A stretch of DNA of 64,000 nt from NCBI GenBank assembly GCA_028877275.1, contig JAPPFP010000007.1, positions 55,338 to 119,337 on the forward strand, read 5' to 3'. The translations under genes and the position numbers were made by a program. This DNA comes from Acidobacteriota bacterium. GTDB lineage: Bacteria; Acidobacteriota; Thermoanaerobaculia; Multivoradales; Multivoraceae. The notes under the pieces are model-generated. The model made no database searches. It was not told the origin of the DNA and saw nothing but the letters and a program-made list of their open reading frames with translations. Positions 8,628-17,709 of the stretch are shown here, piece after piece. The first letter of the stretch is position 1. Every line of letters starts with the position of its first letter.

Positions 8628-9649
8628 GTCCGCAGCGCCGGAATCACCCGCTCCCCGTACGCTGCCAGCGTCCCCTCCTTGTCGTCGTGCATCAGGTAGA
8701 CGGCGAAGTGGTCGACGCCCAGGGACTTCAGTTCCCGGAGCTTCTCGATGTGGTCTTCGGCCGGTCCGAGCACGCACAGCCGGTCGACGATGCCATCCGG
8801 CACGAACTCGGTGTCCGGGTTGCCGCTGCGGCCGTGGTGGGAGTAGTCGTACCCCTGCCGCTGGCGAATGTACTCGGCGAGCGCGTGGGGCACCTTCGAG
8901 TCGTCCTCGCCGTAGCGCACGACCAGATCGTGGATGTGGTTGCCGACCATGCCGCCGAACCAGCGCAACTGGTCCCGCTGGTGCGCGAGGTCGTCGCCGA
9001 CGTAGGCCGGGGCGACTACGCAGACCGTGATCGCGTCCGGGTCGCGGCCCTCGTCTTCGGCGGCGTCGCGCACCGCCTGGAGCGTCCACTCGAGGATCTT
9101 CGGGTCGGCCAGTTGCAGCACGAAGCCGTCCGCGTGACGGCCGACGGTGTCCAGCGCCTTCGGGCCGTAGGCGGCGAACCACACCGGCAGCTCGGCGCCG
9201 GTCTCCTCGCGCCAGGGGATCCGGACCGTGGTGCCGCCCAGGTCCGCCTCGCGGCCGGCGAACAGAGCGCGGATGACGCCCATCGCGTCGACCGCCGCCG
9301 CCAGCGACTCCGGCCGGCGTCCGATGTAGCGGAGCGCCGAATCGCCCCGCCCCATCGCGCACTTCGTCCGGCCGGGATACATCGAATCGAGCGTCGCGAA
9401 CAGGGACCCGAGCACCGTCGCGTCGCGGGTGCCGGGATTCGTCACCATCGGGCCGACCGCCATCCGCTCCGTGCTCGCCAGGATCTGCGAGAAGATGACG
9501 AACGGCTCCGGCCAGAGCACGTGGGAGTCGAAGAGCCAGCAGTCGTCGAAGCCCCGCTTCTCGGCCAGCGCCGCGAGTTCGACGACGCGGGAGATCGGCG
9601 GGTCCGGCTGGAGGACCACGCCGAAGGACATCGAGTCGGAGGCGCTCAT
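8624..9649 (-). CDS. LLM-class (F420-type) flavin-dependent oxidoreductase
   Basis: This is a 341-residue luciferase-like monooxygenase-fold protein, closest in feel to the F420-dependent oxidoreductase branch near 5,10-methylene-H4MPT reductase. Supporting motifs are the N-terminal FGVVLQPDPP, then AEKRGFDDCWLFDSHVLWPE, the cofactor-loop segment GPMVTNPGTRDATVLGSLFATLD, and GRGDSALRYIGRRPES. Cofactor (F420 or FMN) and substrate cannot be determined. It is the last gene of the probable lpxC-ntrYX-selB operon, 37 bases after selB. Its stop shares the palindromic CTAG with the polA stop, giving a 4-base convergent overlap. Confidence 0.85.
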   Translation of the reverse strand: MSASDSMSFGVVLQPDPPISRVVELAALAEKRGFDDCWLFDSHVLWPEPFVIFSQILASTERMAVGPMVTNPGTRDATVLGSLFATLDSMYPGRTKCAMGRGDSALRYIGRRPESLAAAVDAMGVIRALFAGREADLGGTTVRIPWREETGAELPVWFAAYGPKALDTVGRHADGFVLQLADPKILEWTLQAVRDAAEDEGRDPDAITVCVVAPAYVGDDLAHQRDQLRWFGGMVGNHIHDLVVRYGEDDSKVPHALAEYIRQRQGYDYSHHGRSGNPDTEFVPDGIVDRLCVLGPAEDHIEKLRELKSLGVDHFAVYLMHDDKEGTLAAYGERVIPALRT

Positions 9650-9686
9650 TGGAGCAGGCTAACAGCCTTCGCGCCGGGACTGTCGT

Positions 9687-11627
9687 TCAGGTGGGTGCGG
9701 TCTGGCCCCGTGGCCGGAGCACGCGCCGCCGGTCGCCCTCCCGCCGCGTCAGGCGCTGGCGGTCCAGGTGCTCCAGCAGCGGAATCGCCCACTTGCGGGT
9801 GAGGCCGAAGCGGTCCTTGAAGTCGGCGACGGTAAAGGTGTCCCAGCCGGTGGCGAACAGGTCGGCCTGGAACCTCTCCAGCGCGGCGGCGGCGAGGAGC
9901 AGTCCGTTCGGTAGCCGGACGAGCTTGCCGCGGTCGACGAGGTAGCGGAGGACGCCGTCGAAGACCTGGGGCTTGGCCCCCAGGCTGCGGCAGAGCTCCT
10001 CGGGAGAGCCCGGGGTCAGGCCCTGCCGCTCGAAGCCTTCGACGAGGTCCCGGGCGAGCTGCGACTCGGCGCCTGTCAGTTCGCTCGCGCGGCCGGGAAG
10101 GGTGACGAGTTCACCCTCGACGACGACGCTCGAGTCCTTGCCGGCGCGGCTCGACCACTCCAGGTAGGCGGATGCCAGGTCGGCGGCGCGCGCGCCCAGC
10201 AGCCGGCGGACCAGTTCGGCCTTCGGCATGCCGCGGGACAGGCGGTCGGCGGCGAAGTGCGCTTCGACCAGGCGGCGGGCGCGGCGGGTGACGCGCCGGA
10301 CGGCGGCGGCGCTGACGAAGCGACCGGCCCCCGCCTGCAGCACCAGTCCGTCCCGCGCTGCGCCGTTCAGCACGTTCTCGGCGTCGAGGGGGAGGACGCC
10401 AAGCCGCAGGGCCAGTTCGGTCACGGCCAGACCGGCCTCGCGGCCGTCGGCGGTCCATTGCACGGCGGCGGCCTGCCGGTCGCTGGAGTTGAGCGCCTCG
10501 ATCGTCGGTCCGAGAGACTTGCCGCGAGGGCGCCGCCAGGCCGGGTCGAGCACCTCGCCGCCGCCGAGCGTCGTCTGGGGCGAGGGTCGGCGGATGACGA
10601 AGCGGTCGCCGCGGACCGCCACCAGCGGCTCGTCGAGCCGGATTTCGGCCACCGCCTCCTGACCGGGGATCAGCCGCTCGGCCTCGAGCGGCCGCAGCCT
10701 GCCCATCCGCTGCGCGGCGTTGACGTGAAGCCGCACCGGGCTGCTGCCGTCGAGCGGCTCGGGCGCCGTGGAGAGCAGCCGGCAGCGCACGAGCAGGGAG
10801 GTCGTGGCGCGATAGACGCCGGGGGCGGTCAGCTCATCGCCGCGGGCGACCTGTTCGAGATCGACGCCGACGAGCTGGAGCGACGTGCGCTCCCCGGCTT
10901 CCGCCTGTTGGCGGCGGTCGCCGTGAACCTCGATGCTGCGCACCCGGGCGCGGCCGACGGCCGGCAGGATGTCCAGTTCGTCGCCGACGCTCACGATGCC
11001 CCGGGCGAGGGTGCCGGTGACCAGCACGCCGAGCCCGCGCAGGTGGAAGGCGCGGTCGATCGAGAGGCGGACGGGCAGGGATCGATGGCGGTCGATCGGG
11101 GCGGCCGACCTGGCAAGCTCCACGAGGGCGGCGCGGAGCCGTTCCAGGCCCTCGCCGGTCTGGGCCGACACCGGCAGGATCGGCGCGCCGGCGAACGGGG
11201 TTTCGGAAAGCGCCTCCTCGAGTTCCAGCTCGGCAAGCTCCACCAGGTCGGAAGACACCAGGTCCGTCTTCGAGAGCACCGCCAGGCCGGCCGGGATCCG
11301 GAGCAGGGAGCAGATCGCGAGGTGCTCCAGGGTCTGCGGCATGACCCCCTCGTCGGCGGCCACCACGAGCACCATCATCTGGATGCCGCCAAGGCCGGCA
11401 AGCGCGTTGTGGACGAAACGCTCGTGTCCCGGCACATCGACGAAGCCGATCTGCCAGCCGTCCTCGACCATCGACGCGAAGCCGAGGTCGATCGTGATGC
11501 CGCGCTGCTTCTCCTCTTCCCAGCGGTCGCAGTCGATTCCGGTCAGGGCCTGAACCAGCCGGGTCTTGCCGTGGTCGACGTGGCCGGCGGTGCCGACGAC
11601 GAACCGGTTGGCGGCTACTTCGTTCAC
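9687..11627 (-). CDS. selB: Selenocysteine-specific translation elongation factor SelB
   Basis: SelB delivers Sec-tRNA to UGA codons marked by a SECIS hairpin. The 646-residue product starts at a GTG whose last bases form GTGA with the stop of ntrX, giving VNEVAANRFVVGTAGHVDHG. The GTPase domain shows GHVDHGKT (P-loop), RGITIDLGF (switch I), DVPGHERFV (G3) and SKTDLV (G4, NKxD variant). EF-Tu-like beta-barrel domains follow, then C-terminal winged helices that end in KWAIPLLEHLDRQRLTRREG. Length is normal for the family. No selA, selC or obvious selenoprotein gene is in the window, and cotranscription with ntrYX is unusual. Confidence 0.93.
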   Translation of the reverse strand: MNEVAANRFVVGTAGHVDHGKTRLVQALTGIDCDRWEEEKQRGITIDLGFASMVEDGWQIGFVDVPGHERFVHNALAGLGGIQMMVLVVAADEGVMPQTLEHLAICSLLRIPAGLAVLSKTDLVSSDLVELAELELEEALSETPFAGAPILPVSAQTGEGLERLRAALVELARSAAPIDRHRSLPVRLSIDRAFHLRGLGVLVTGTLARGIVSVGDELDILPAVGRARVRSIEVHGDRRQQAEAGERTSLQLVGVDLEQVARGDELTAPGVYRATTSLLVRCRLLSTAPEPLDGSSPVRLHVNAAQRMGRLRPLEAERLIPGQEAVAEIRLDEPLVAVRGDRFVIRRPSPQTTLGGGEVLDPAWRRPRGKSLGPTIEALNSSDRQAAAVQWTADGREAGLAVTELALRLGVLPLDAENVLNGAARDGLVLQAGAGRFVSAAAVRRVTRRARRLVEAHFAADRLSRGMPKAELVRRLLGARAADLASAYLEWSSRAGKDSSVVVEGELVTLPGRASELTGAESQLARDLVEGFERQGLTPGSPEELCRSLGAKPQVFDGVLRYLVDRGKLVRLPNGLLLAAAALERFQADLFATGWDTFTVADFKDRFGLTRKWAIPLLEHLDRQRLTRREGDRRRVLRPRGQTAPT

Positions 11628-12991
11628 GAACCGCGTTCGGGATCGATGCCGTAGGCCTGGAGCTTGCGGTACAGGTGGCGGCGGTCGATTCCGAGGTCCC
11701 GGGCGGTTTGGGAGACATTGCCGCCGGCGGCGCCGAGCCGGCGCTCGATGTACAGCCGCTCGAAGGTCTCGCGGGCCTCCTTGAGCGACGCGTAGTCGCT
11801 TTCGACCGGAGCGGTCGCGTCCGTGCCGCGAACCCGCGGCGGCAGGTCCGCTTCCGTGACCACGTCGCCCGGCGCCATGATCATCAGGCGTTCGCTCAGG
11901 TTGCGGAGTTCGCGTACGTTCCCCGGCCACGCGTAGGCGACCAGCCGCTCGAGCGCTTGAGCGTCGACCGACTTGGGCCGGCGGCCGGCCTCGGCCGCGA
12001 AGCGCTGGAGGAAGTGGTCGATCAGGGCCGGGATGTCCTCGCGCCGCTCGCGAAGGGCCGGTACGTGGAGCGGAATGACGGCGAGCCGGAAGTAGAGGTC
12101 CTCGCGGAACCGGCTGGCGGGGAGTTCATCCTCTTCCAGGTTCTTGTTCGTGGCCGCCAGCACCCGCACGTCGACCTCGATCGGCTCGGAACCTCCCACC
12201 CGTTCGAAGCGCTGCTCCTCGAGCACGCGCAGCACCTTGGCCTGGGTGTTCAGCGACATGTCGGCGATCTCGTCCAGGAACAGGGTGCCTCCGTCGGCCT
12301 GTTCGAAACGTCCGCGGCGGTTCTCCGAGGCTCCGGTGAAGGCGCCCTTGATGTGACCGAAGAGTTCGCTCTCGATCAGTTCCTCCGGGATCGCGGCGCA
12401 GTTCACTTCAACGAAGGCGCGGCTCCTGCGCTGCGAAAGGCTGTGGACACGCCGTGCGACGAGTTCCTTGCCTGTGCCGTTCTCGCCGGTGATCAGGATC
12501 CGGCTTTCGGCGCGCGCCGCGAGCTTCAACTCGTTCTTCAGCTGCCTCATCGGTGGGGAGTCGCCGATGAGCTGCCGCTCCGGATCGAGCCGGCTCGACA
12601 GCTCCCGCACCTGGCGTTCGAGGCGGTTCCGCTCCAGTGCGTTCTCGACCGACACGACGACCCGGTTGAGCGCCAGCGGTTTCTCCAGGAAGTCGTGCGC
12701 GCCGATTCGCATCGCCTTGACCGCCGTGTCGATGTTCCCGTGGCCGGAGATGACGATCACCGGCGTCTGGAAGTCGCCCTCCCGAAGTTCCTCCAGGATC
12801 TCCAGGCCGTCACGGTCGGGCAGCCAGATATCGAGCAGGACGAGATCGAACTCGTCGCTCGCCATCAGCGCCTGGCCGCTCACGGCGTCCGCAGCCGCGG
12901 TCACCGAGTGGCCTTCGTCCTCGAGGATGCCCCGCAGGGTCTGGCGAATGCCGGCCTCGTCGTCGACGATCAGAATGCGCGCCTTGCTCAT
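11624..12991 (-). CDS. ntrX: Sigma-54-dependent response regulator NtrX
   Basis: This 455-residue NtrC-family regulator is the partner of the NtrY kinase encoded 24 bases upstream. The receiver domain (1-120) has the acidic pocket DDE and phospho-acceptor Asp in LLDIWLPDRDG. The AAA+ domain has Walker A GENGTGKE, an intact GAFTGA loop (HIKGAFTGASENRRGRFE), Walker B GGTLFLDEIADM and RFREDLYFRL. The C-terminus is a Fis-type helix-turn-helix (NVSQTARDLGIDRRHLYRKL). All elements needed to activate sigma-54 polymerase are present. NtrYX systems control nitrogen, redox or envelope functions in other bacteria; the targets here are unknown. It overlaps selB by 4 bases. Confidence 0.95.
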   Translation of the reverse strand: MSKARILIVDDEAGIRQTLRGILEDEGHSVTAAADAVSGQALMASDEFDLVLLDIWLPDRDGLEILEELREGDFQTPVIVISGHGNIDTAVKAMRIGAHDFLEKPLALNRVVVSVENALERNRLERQVRELSSRLDPERQLIGDSPPMRQLKNELKLAARAESRILITGENGTGKELVARRVHSLSQRRSRAFVEVNCAAIPEELIESELFGHIKGAFTGASENRRGRFEQADGGTLFLDEIADMSLNTQAKVLRVLEEQRFERVGGSEPIEVDVRVLAATNKNLEEDELPASRFREDLYFRLAVIPLHVPALRERREDIPALIDHFLQRFAAEAGRRPKSVDAQALERLVAYAWPGNVRELRNLSERLMIMAPGDVVTEADLPPRVRGTDATAPVESDYASLKEARETFERLYIERRLGAAGGNVSQTARDLGIDRRHLYRKLQAYGIDPERGS

Positions 12992-13015
12992 CGTCGGATG
13001 TCGGTGAGCGCGGAG

Positions 13016-15274
13016 CTACCGGGGCTGCTCGGACTGAGGCAGTTCAATTGTGAAGGTCGTGCCGTGAGGCTCGTTGTCCTCGACCCGGATCGAGCCGTTG
13101 TGATCGCTCACGATGCGCTGGACGATGGCGAGGCCCAGCCCCGAACCCCGTCCCTTGGTCGAAAAGTACGGCAGGAAGAGCTTCTCGCGGGCCCCCTTCG
13201 GCACACCGCTGCCGGTATCCCTGACGGAGAGGTCGAAGACCCCGTTGCTGCGGCTGGCCCGGACCGTCACCTGGCCGGGCGGGTTGGTGGCGGCGATGGC
13301 GTTGTCCAGCAGGTTGACCAGGGCGGAGCGCGTCTGGTCGGCGTCGAGTTTGGCGTGGAGACCCTCTTCCCCGGCCTCGATGCGCGCCTCGACCTCGACT
13401 CCGGGTTTCAGCTCGCGGTAGAGGTCGACCGTTTCGTTGATCAGCTTCGCGATGTCGACCTCGCGGGGCTGGGGGCGCCGCATGCGGGCGTAGCGCGCGA
13501 ACTGGTCCACGAGGTTCTGCATGTTGCCGACTTCGCGGACGACGATCTGCGCGCCCTCCTCGACCGCGGCGCCGAGGCTCGCGTCATTCCCTTGCGCCTT
13601 GCGCAGCAGTCGCTCCGCGGCGAGCTTGATCGGCGTCAGCGGGTTCTTGATCTCGTGCGCGATCCGGCGCGCAGCCTCGGTCCAGGTGGCGGCCTTCTGG
13701 GCGTCGAGCAGCGCCGTCAGGTCCTCGATCACGAGGACGTGGCCGAGTAGCTCGAAGCCGCCGCTGCCGTCCGGGGCGCGCAGCGGGCTGGTCTTGACCT
13801 CGAGGGTCTTCCAGTCGTCTTTGCCGCCGAGGCTGACTTCGCGGCGGGCCGGGGTCGGCGCGGCGCGGCGCGGGCCGCTCGCCCCCCGGACAGTCGAATC
13901 CGGCAGGTCGGCAAACACGGCCTCGACGCCCTTGTCGGGGAGCAGCTCGCTCAGGGCCTCGGGCGGCGCGCCGGCGAGCGAAAGGTGCGCCGGAAGCCCC
14001 AGCATCTCCATCGCGGCGCGGTTGCAGGTCAAGATGCGGCCGTCGCGATCGAGCGAGAGAACGCCGGCCGGCCCGCTCTCGAGCACGGCTTCGATGCGGG
14101 CGCGCTCCGCGTCCAGGCGGCGGTTTGTCGCCACCAGGTCGCGGTTCGATTCCTGCAGCGCGTCGGTCATCCGGTTGAACGAGTCGACCAGGACCTGGAC
14201 CTCGTCGTCGGCGGCTGCTTCGACCCGATGTTCCAGGTCGCCGCCGGCGATGCGCCGGGTGCCGTCCGCCAGCGCCTCGATCGGACCGGTGACCCGGCCG
14301 GCGAGGTAGAGACCGACCCAGCACGAGACGAGCAGGATGCACAGGGTCACGGTCAGAAACAGGAGCCAGTACGCGGCCCGGATCTCGTCGCGCTGCGCGT
14401 GCAGTTGCCGCCGGGACTGGTAGGCGGCGATCAGGGTCTCCGTGTTGCCCGCGAGTTCGGCATCGAGCAGTCTGCCGGCGACGGCCACCGTGGCCTCCGC
14501 GTCGCCTTCCCGGGCGGCCGCGGCCAGGATCAGTCGCTCCTCGCTGCCGGCCACTTCACCGATTGCCCGGGCGGCGCCGGTGCGCACCGCTTCGAGCAGC
14601 ATGCCGCGAGTCGGCTCGGGTACTTCGGAGAGGGCCTGCGGTTTGACCCTGGCCTGCAGGAAGGTGGTGTCCCGGTAGACCGCCAGGTAGTCGAGGTTGG
14701 CCTCGGAAAGGGCGTCGCCGAGCGCTCCCAGCAGCCTGCCGCGCCCGCGCGGACTGTCCAGGTCCAGGCTCTCGGTGTCCGCGAGGAAGCGCTCGGCGTC
14801 CCGCAGCAACTGGTCCTGCTGCGTCGAGGTCAGGGCCTGGGAGACCTGGTTGGCCGGCTCCAGCAGGTCGTCGATGTCGGTCCGGAACATGCGGTCGATC
14901 GAGCCCTGGAGCAGTTCCGTGGCGTAGGCGAACAGGACGAGTCCGGGGATCAGCGACAGGCCGATGTAGGTCAGGATCAGCTTGGTGCGGAACTTGGCGC
15001 CGAGACGCTGGCGCCGGCGCTCGATCCACAGCTTGGTCAGGTTGCGGACGAGGACGAAGACCACGATCAGGATCAGCACCACGTTCAGGTTGCGCAGCGC
15101 GAACAGCAGGATGCTGTTGTTCAGCACCGTGGGGTCGATCTCGCGGCCGCGCTGGAGCGCGTAGTAGCCGGCCGTCGGCACCGCCAGGGAGAGAACCAGG
15201 AGCCAGACCAGGAAACGGTTGGTCTTGATGAGCTCCCGGAGGGGCGGGCGGGCCGCGGTGAAGGGCGGAGTCAC
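13016..15274 (-). CDS. ntrY: NtrY-type membrane sensor histidine kinase
   Basis: This 752-residue kinase phosphorylates NtrX. The N-terminus has three closely spaced hydrophobic segments (about residues 18-38, 48-70, 95-118). A periplasmic domain of roughly 170 residues follows, then a fourth TM (about 300-322), HAMP (PIEALADGTRRIAGGDLEHR), a PAS domain (LESGPAGVLSLDRDGRIL), and the dimerisation/phospho-acceptor helix with ARRIAHEIKNPLTPIKL. The HATPase domain carries DNAIAATNP, DTGSGVP and GRGSGLGLAIVQRI. Its start overlaps the DUF4390 gene stop by 4 bases. This is the standard NtrY architecture. Confidence 0.94.
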   Translation of the reverse strand: MTPPFTAARPPLRELIKTNRFLVWLLVLSLAVPTAGYYALQRGREIDPTVLNNSILLFALRNLNVVLILIVVFVLVRNLTKLWIERRRQRLGAKFRTKLILTYIGLSLIPGLVLFAYATELLQGSIDRMFRTDIDDLLEPANQVSQALTSTQQDQLLRDAERFLADTESLDLDSPRGRGRLLGALGDALSEANLDYLAVYRDTTFLQARVKPQALSEVPEPTRGMLLEAVRTGAARAIGEVAGSEERLILAAAAREGDAEATVAVAGRLLDAELAGNTETLIAAYQSRRQLHAQRDEIRAAYWLLFLTVTLCILLVSCWVGLYLAGRVTGPIEALADGTRRIAGGDLEHRVEAAADDEVQVLVDSFNRMTDALQESNRDLVATNRRLDAERARIEAVLESGPAGVLSLDRDGRILTCNRAAMEMLGLPAHLSLAGAPPEALSELLPDKGVEAVFADLPDSTVRGASGPRRAAPTPARREVSLGGKDDWKTLEVKTSPLRAPDGSGGFELLGHVLVIEDLTALLDAQKAATWTEAARRIAHEIKNPLTPIKLAAERLLRKAQGNDASLGAAVEEGAQIVVREVGNMQNLVDQFARYARMRRPQPREVDIAKLINETVDLYRELKPGVEVEARIEAGEEGLHAKLDADQTRSALVNLLDNAIAATNPPGQVTVRASRSNGVFDLSVRDTGSGVPKGAREKLFLPYFSTKGRGSGLGLAIVQRIVSDHNGSIRVEDNEPHGTTFTIELPQSEQPR

Positions 15275-15885
15275 TCGGCCTCTCCGCCGCCGATCTGGCG
15301 CTGGGCGGGGCGGAAGGGCGTCGTTTGCGCCCAGGCGGTGTGGACCCGGTCCGGGATCAGGCCGAGCCGGGTGCGGGTCCCCACTTCGGCGCGCACCCGC
15401 AGCACCAGTCGCCCCGGCGTTTCGCCGGCCAGCTCGACCGACGGCAGTTGCTCAAAGGTCGTCAGCGCTCGCTCGAGCTCCTCCTGCGAGGTCACGACGC
15501 GGCTGGCGTAGAGCTCGCCGTCGCGCCTGAAGTTGACCTGGTACTCCCGGGTGAGGGCGTTGTACATCGCCACGACCTGCAGCCGGGTGGCGACGACGGC
15601 CTTGTCGAACCAGCGGCGGCGGATCCGCCGGACCTGGATGTCGTAGGTGAAGCCGGTGGGCAGGCCGCTCTCGATCTTCTCCCAGGTGCGTTCGTCGAGC
15701 GCCCGGTCCAGCCGGAAGCTGACCAGCAGGACCGGACCTTCGCGCACGGCGGAGAGTCCGGCGATGGCGGCCCTGGCGGACCGCGCGGAAGCCTCTCGCG
15801 GCGGCTGGGCCGCGAGTGCGTCGCCGGTCAGAACGCTCGACAGGCTGAGCGCGCAGATCAGCCGTCCCGCCCGCGGGACTCCCAT
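15271..15885 (-). CDS. DUF4390 exported protein upstream of NtrY
   Basis: This 204-residue protein has an N-terminal signal-like segment (LICALSLSSVLTGDALAAQ) followed by a beta-rich domain matching DUF4390 in pattern: SFRLDRALDERTWEKIESGL, FTYDIQVRRIRRRWFDKAVV, MYNALTREYQVNF. No biochemical role is established. Genes of this family are frequently found directly before ntrYX, and here the stop overlaps the ntrY start by 4 bases. That supports a periplasmic accessory or sensing role for the kinase, which is inference. The lpxC stop is 71 bases upstream, in a spacer with a 10-bp tandem duplication. Confidence 0.82.
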   Translation of the reverse strand: MGVPRAGRLICALSLSSVLTGDALAAQPPREASARSARAAIAGLSAVREGPVLLVSFRLDRALDERTWEKIESGLPTGFTYDIQVRRIRRRWFDKAVVATRLQVVAMYNALTREYQVNFRRDGELYASRVVTSQEELERALTTFEQLPSVELAGETPGRLVLRVRAEVGTRTRLGLIPDRVHTAWAQTTPFRPAQRQIGGGEAE

Positions 15886-15956
15886 GGCACGACACTACCA
15901 GCGTTCGCCCCTCGAACTGCTGAGCGGCCGCTAGGCCGGCACCGCACTACGGGGAA

Positions 15957-16973
15957 CTACGGGGACGGGGCCGCGAAGCCCGGCAGCCAGGTCGCCGGCT
16001 GATCGCTCCCGAGGGGGCGATCAGTTTGCGGGGGCAACTCGTCGCCCCGCATCCACGTCCAGGACCGGGGGTTGGCGACCAGTTCGCCGAGCAACTCGTA
16101 GTGGAGTTGGTGCCCGCCACGCAGGATCTCGAAGTGACCCCAGATCGGCGCTCCGAGCAGGGTGAAGTCGCCGACGGCGTCGAGCGCCTTGTGGCGAACC
16201 GGCTCGTCCACGAAGCGGAGGTCCGTGTTCACCGCGCCGTGCTCGTCGAACACGATGCAGTTGTCGACCGACCCGCCCAGACCCAGACCGGCCCGCTGCA
16301 TCTGCTCGACGTCCATCTGCCGGCAGAAGGTCCGCGCCGGCGCCAGGCCGCGCTCGAAGCTCCGTGTGTCGACATCGATCTGCAGCCGCTGGCGTCCCAC
16401 GGCACAGCCTTCGAAGTCGATCGTGTAGTCCAGGCGCAGACCCGGGTAGGGCGATGCGCGCAGCCACTTGTCGCCACGGTCGATTTCGACCACCGAGGTG
16501 ATCGCGAGGATCTGCCGGTTCGCGTTCTGGGGCCGGACCCCCGCCGCCTGCAGGAGGAGCAGGTAGGGCATCGCCGAGCCGTCGAGGATCGGGACCTCGG
16601 GGCCGTCCATCTCGACGACCAGGTTGTCGAGGCCGAGGATGTAGACGGCCGCGAGAAGGTGCTCGACGGTCGAGACGGTGACGTCGTCGCGACCGAGCGT
16701 CGTGGCGAGTTCGAGGGAACTGACGCTCCCGAGGTCGGCAGGAACCTCGATGTTGCCGGCATCCGTGCGGCGGAAGCAGATGCCCGCGCCCGGCGGCGCC
16801 GGCAGGATGCGCAGGTTCGTCTCCCTGCCGGTGTGTATGCCCACGCCGGAGATCGCCGTCGGACGTCGGATCGTCTGCTGGCGGAAAAGGCGGTCACGCG
16901 TGTCGTTGGGCCGTTGATATGGACTCCGGCCCGTCCCGTTGGCGCGCTTTGCCATCGAACGGTGGTTCAGCAT
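15957..16973 (-). CDS. lpxC: UDP-3-O-acyl-N-acetylglucosamine deacetylase LpxC
   Basis: LpxC is the zinc amidase that commits UDP-GlcNAc derivatives to lipid A synthesis. The 338-residue product shows QQTIRRPTAISGVGIHTG, the zinc-ligand segment STVEHLLAA, VEMDGPEVPILDGSAMPY, and HKALDAVGDFTLLG, which supplies the second zinc ligands, with GGHQLHYELL near the end. The N-terminus may start at ATG 16973 or at the in-frame ATG six codons later; neither has a clear ribosome site. It heads the minus-strand cluster that continues into DUF4390-ntrYX-selB, placing an envelope gene with that two-component system. It is divergent from smpB. Confidence 0.95.
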   Translation of the reverse strand: MLNHRSMAKRANGTGRSPYQRPNDTRDRLFRQQTIRRPTAISGVGIHTGRETNLRILPAPPGAGICFRRTDAGNIEVPADLGSVSSLELATTLGRDDVTVSTVEHLLAAVYILGLDNLVVEMDGPEVPILDGSAMPYLLLLQAAGVRPQNANRQILAITSVVEIDRGDKWLRASPYPGLRLDYTIDFEGCAVGRQRLQIDVDTRSFERGLAPARTFCRQMDVEQMQRAGLGLGGSVDNCIVFDEHGAVNTDLRFVDEPVRHKALDAVGDFTLLGAPIWGHFEILRGGHQLHYELLGELVANPRSWTWMRGDELPPQTDRPLGSDQPATWLPGFAAPSP

Positions 16974-17018
16974 GGATCGTGCCAGCCTGACGATGGTCCC
17001 GGTTCCTTTGCAAGTTTC

Positions 17019-17048
17019 TTGTTTTTCAATGGTTTAGGTCCGTAGAGA
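17019..17048 (+). promoter_or_regulatory. Candidate sigma-70-type promoter for smpB-uvrA
   Basis: TTGTTT at 17019-17024 and TAGAGA at 17043-17048 are separated by 18 bases. They lie inside the only AT-rich patch of the lpxC/smpB divergent region. The matches are modest, so this is a candidate only. Confidence 0.35.
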
Positions 17049-17069
17049 GGATCGGTCGACGACTCGGTA

Positions 17070-17098
17070 TGTGGCGTTTTCGCCACAGCTCTGTGGCG
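17070..17098 (+). promoter_or_regulatory. Two mutually exclusive hairpins in the smpB leader
   Basis: TGTGGCG-TTTT-CGCCACA (17070-17087) is a perfect 7-bp hairpin. Its right arm can instead pair with the following TGTGGCG (17092-17098) through a GCTC loop to form a second perfect 7-bp hairpin. The shared arm makes the two structures alternatives, as in attenuators. They lie 90-118 bases upstream of the smpB start. Confidence 0.5.
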
Positions 17099-17187
17099 CT
17101 TCGGCCGCATCGTTACCGCCTGCGGCGCGGCGTCCGCGGAGTAGACTCACCGGAAGATGCCGCACGTTTCGCAGGAAACCAGCACGG

Positions 17188-17709
17188 ATGGCCAGGCGCA
17201 GCAAACAGAAGCAGCGGTCGCTCGCGGGCGGGAACGCCCTGGCGGTCAATCGAAAGGCCCGGCGGGAGTATCACATCCTGGAGCGGTTGGAGGCCGGCAT
17301 CGAACTTCTGGGCACCGAGGTCAAGTCGATCCGGGGCGGCAAGATCCAGCTACGCGACAGCTACGTCGCCTTTCGTGACCACGAGGCCTGGTTGCTGGAG
17401 GCTCACATCTCCGCGTACAGCCACGGGAACCGGGAAAACCACGACCTCGAGCGGCCGAGGCGGCTGCTTCTGAATCGGCGTGAAATCGACCGCCTGTTCG
17501 GGCGTACGCGCGACCGGGGCCTGACGGTGGTGCCGCTGTCCGTCTACCTGAAGGGGAACCGGATCAAGGTCGAGCTGGCCCTGGCCGAGGGCAGGAAGTT
17601 GCACGACAAGCGCGAGCGGGAACGGGAGCGGACCCTCGACCGGGAGGCCGGCGAGGTATTCCGCGGCCGGCGGCGCCTGCGTGCGAGCGCGTCGGAGGAG
17701 ACGGGGTGA
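17188..17709 (+). CDS. smpB: SsrA-binding protein SmpB
   Basis: SmpB brings tmRNA to stalled ribosomes. The 173-residue protein starts [20 protein letters not shown] at ATG 17188, with AGGA about 12 bases upstream; the frame is open further upstream, but that part contains the leader hairpins and has no similarity. Core motifs are [36 protein letters not shown], and the basic C-terminal tail that folds in the mRNA channel ([17 protein letters not shown]). The stop TGA overlaps the GTG start of uvrA as GTGA. The tmRNA gene itself is not seen nearby. Confidence 0.95.
   Translation: MARRSKQKQRSLAGGNALAVNRKARREYHILERLEAGIELLGTEVKSIRGGKIQLRDSYVAFRDHEAWLLEAHISAYSHGNRENHDLERPRRLLLNRREIDRLFGRTRDRGLTVVPLSVYLKGNRIKVELALAEGRKLHDKRERERERTLDREAGEVFRGRRRLRASASEETG

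Noticed and set aside
7314..9802. Long frames in alternate phases over polA and the LLM gene
   Set aside because: Their translations change character at the polA/LLM boundary, switching between shadows of two real genes, and show no family motif.
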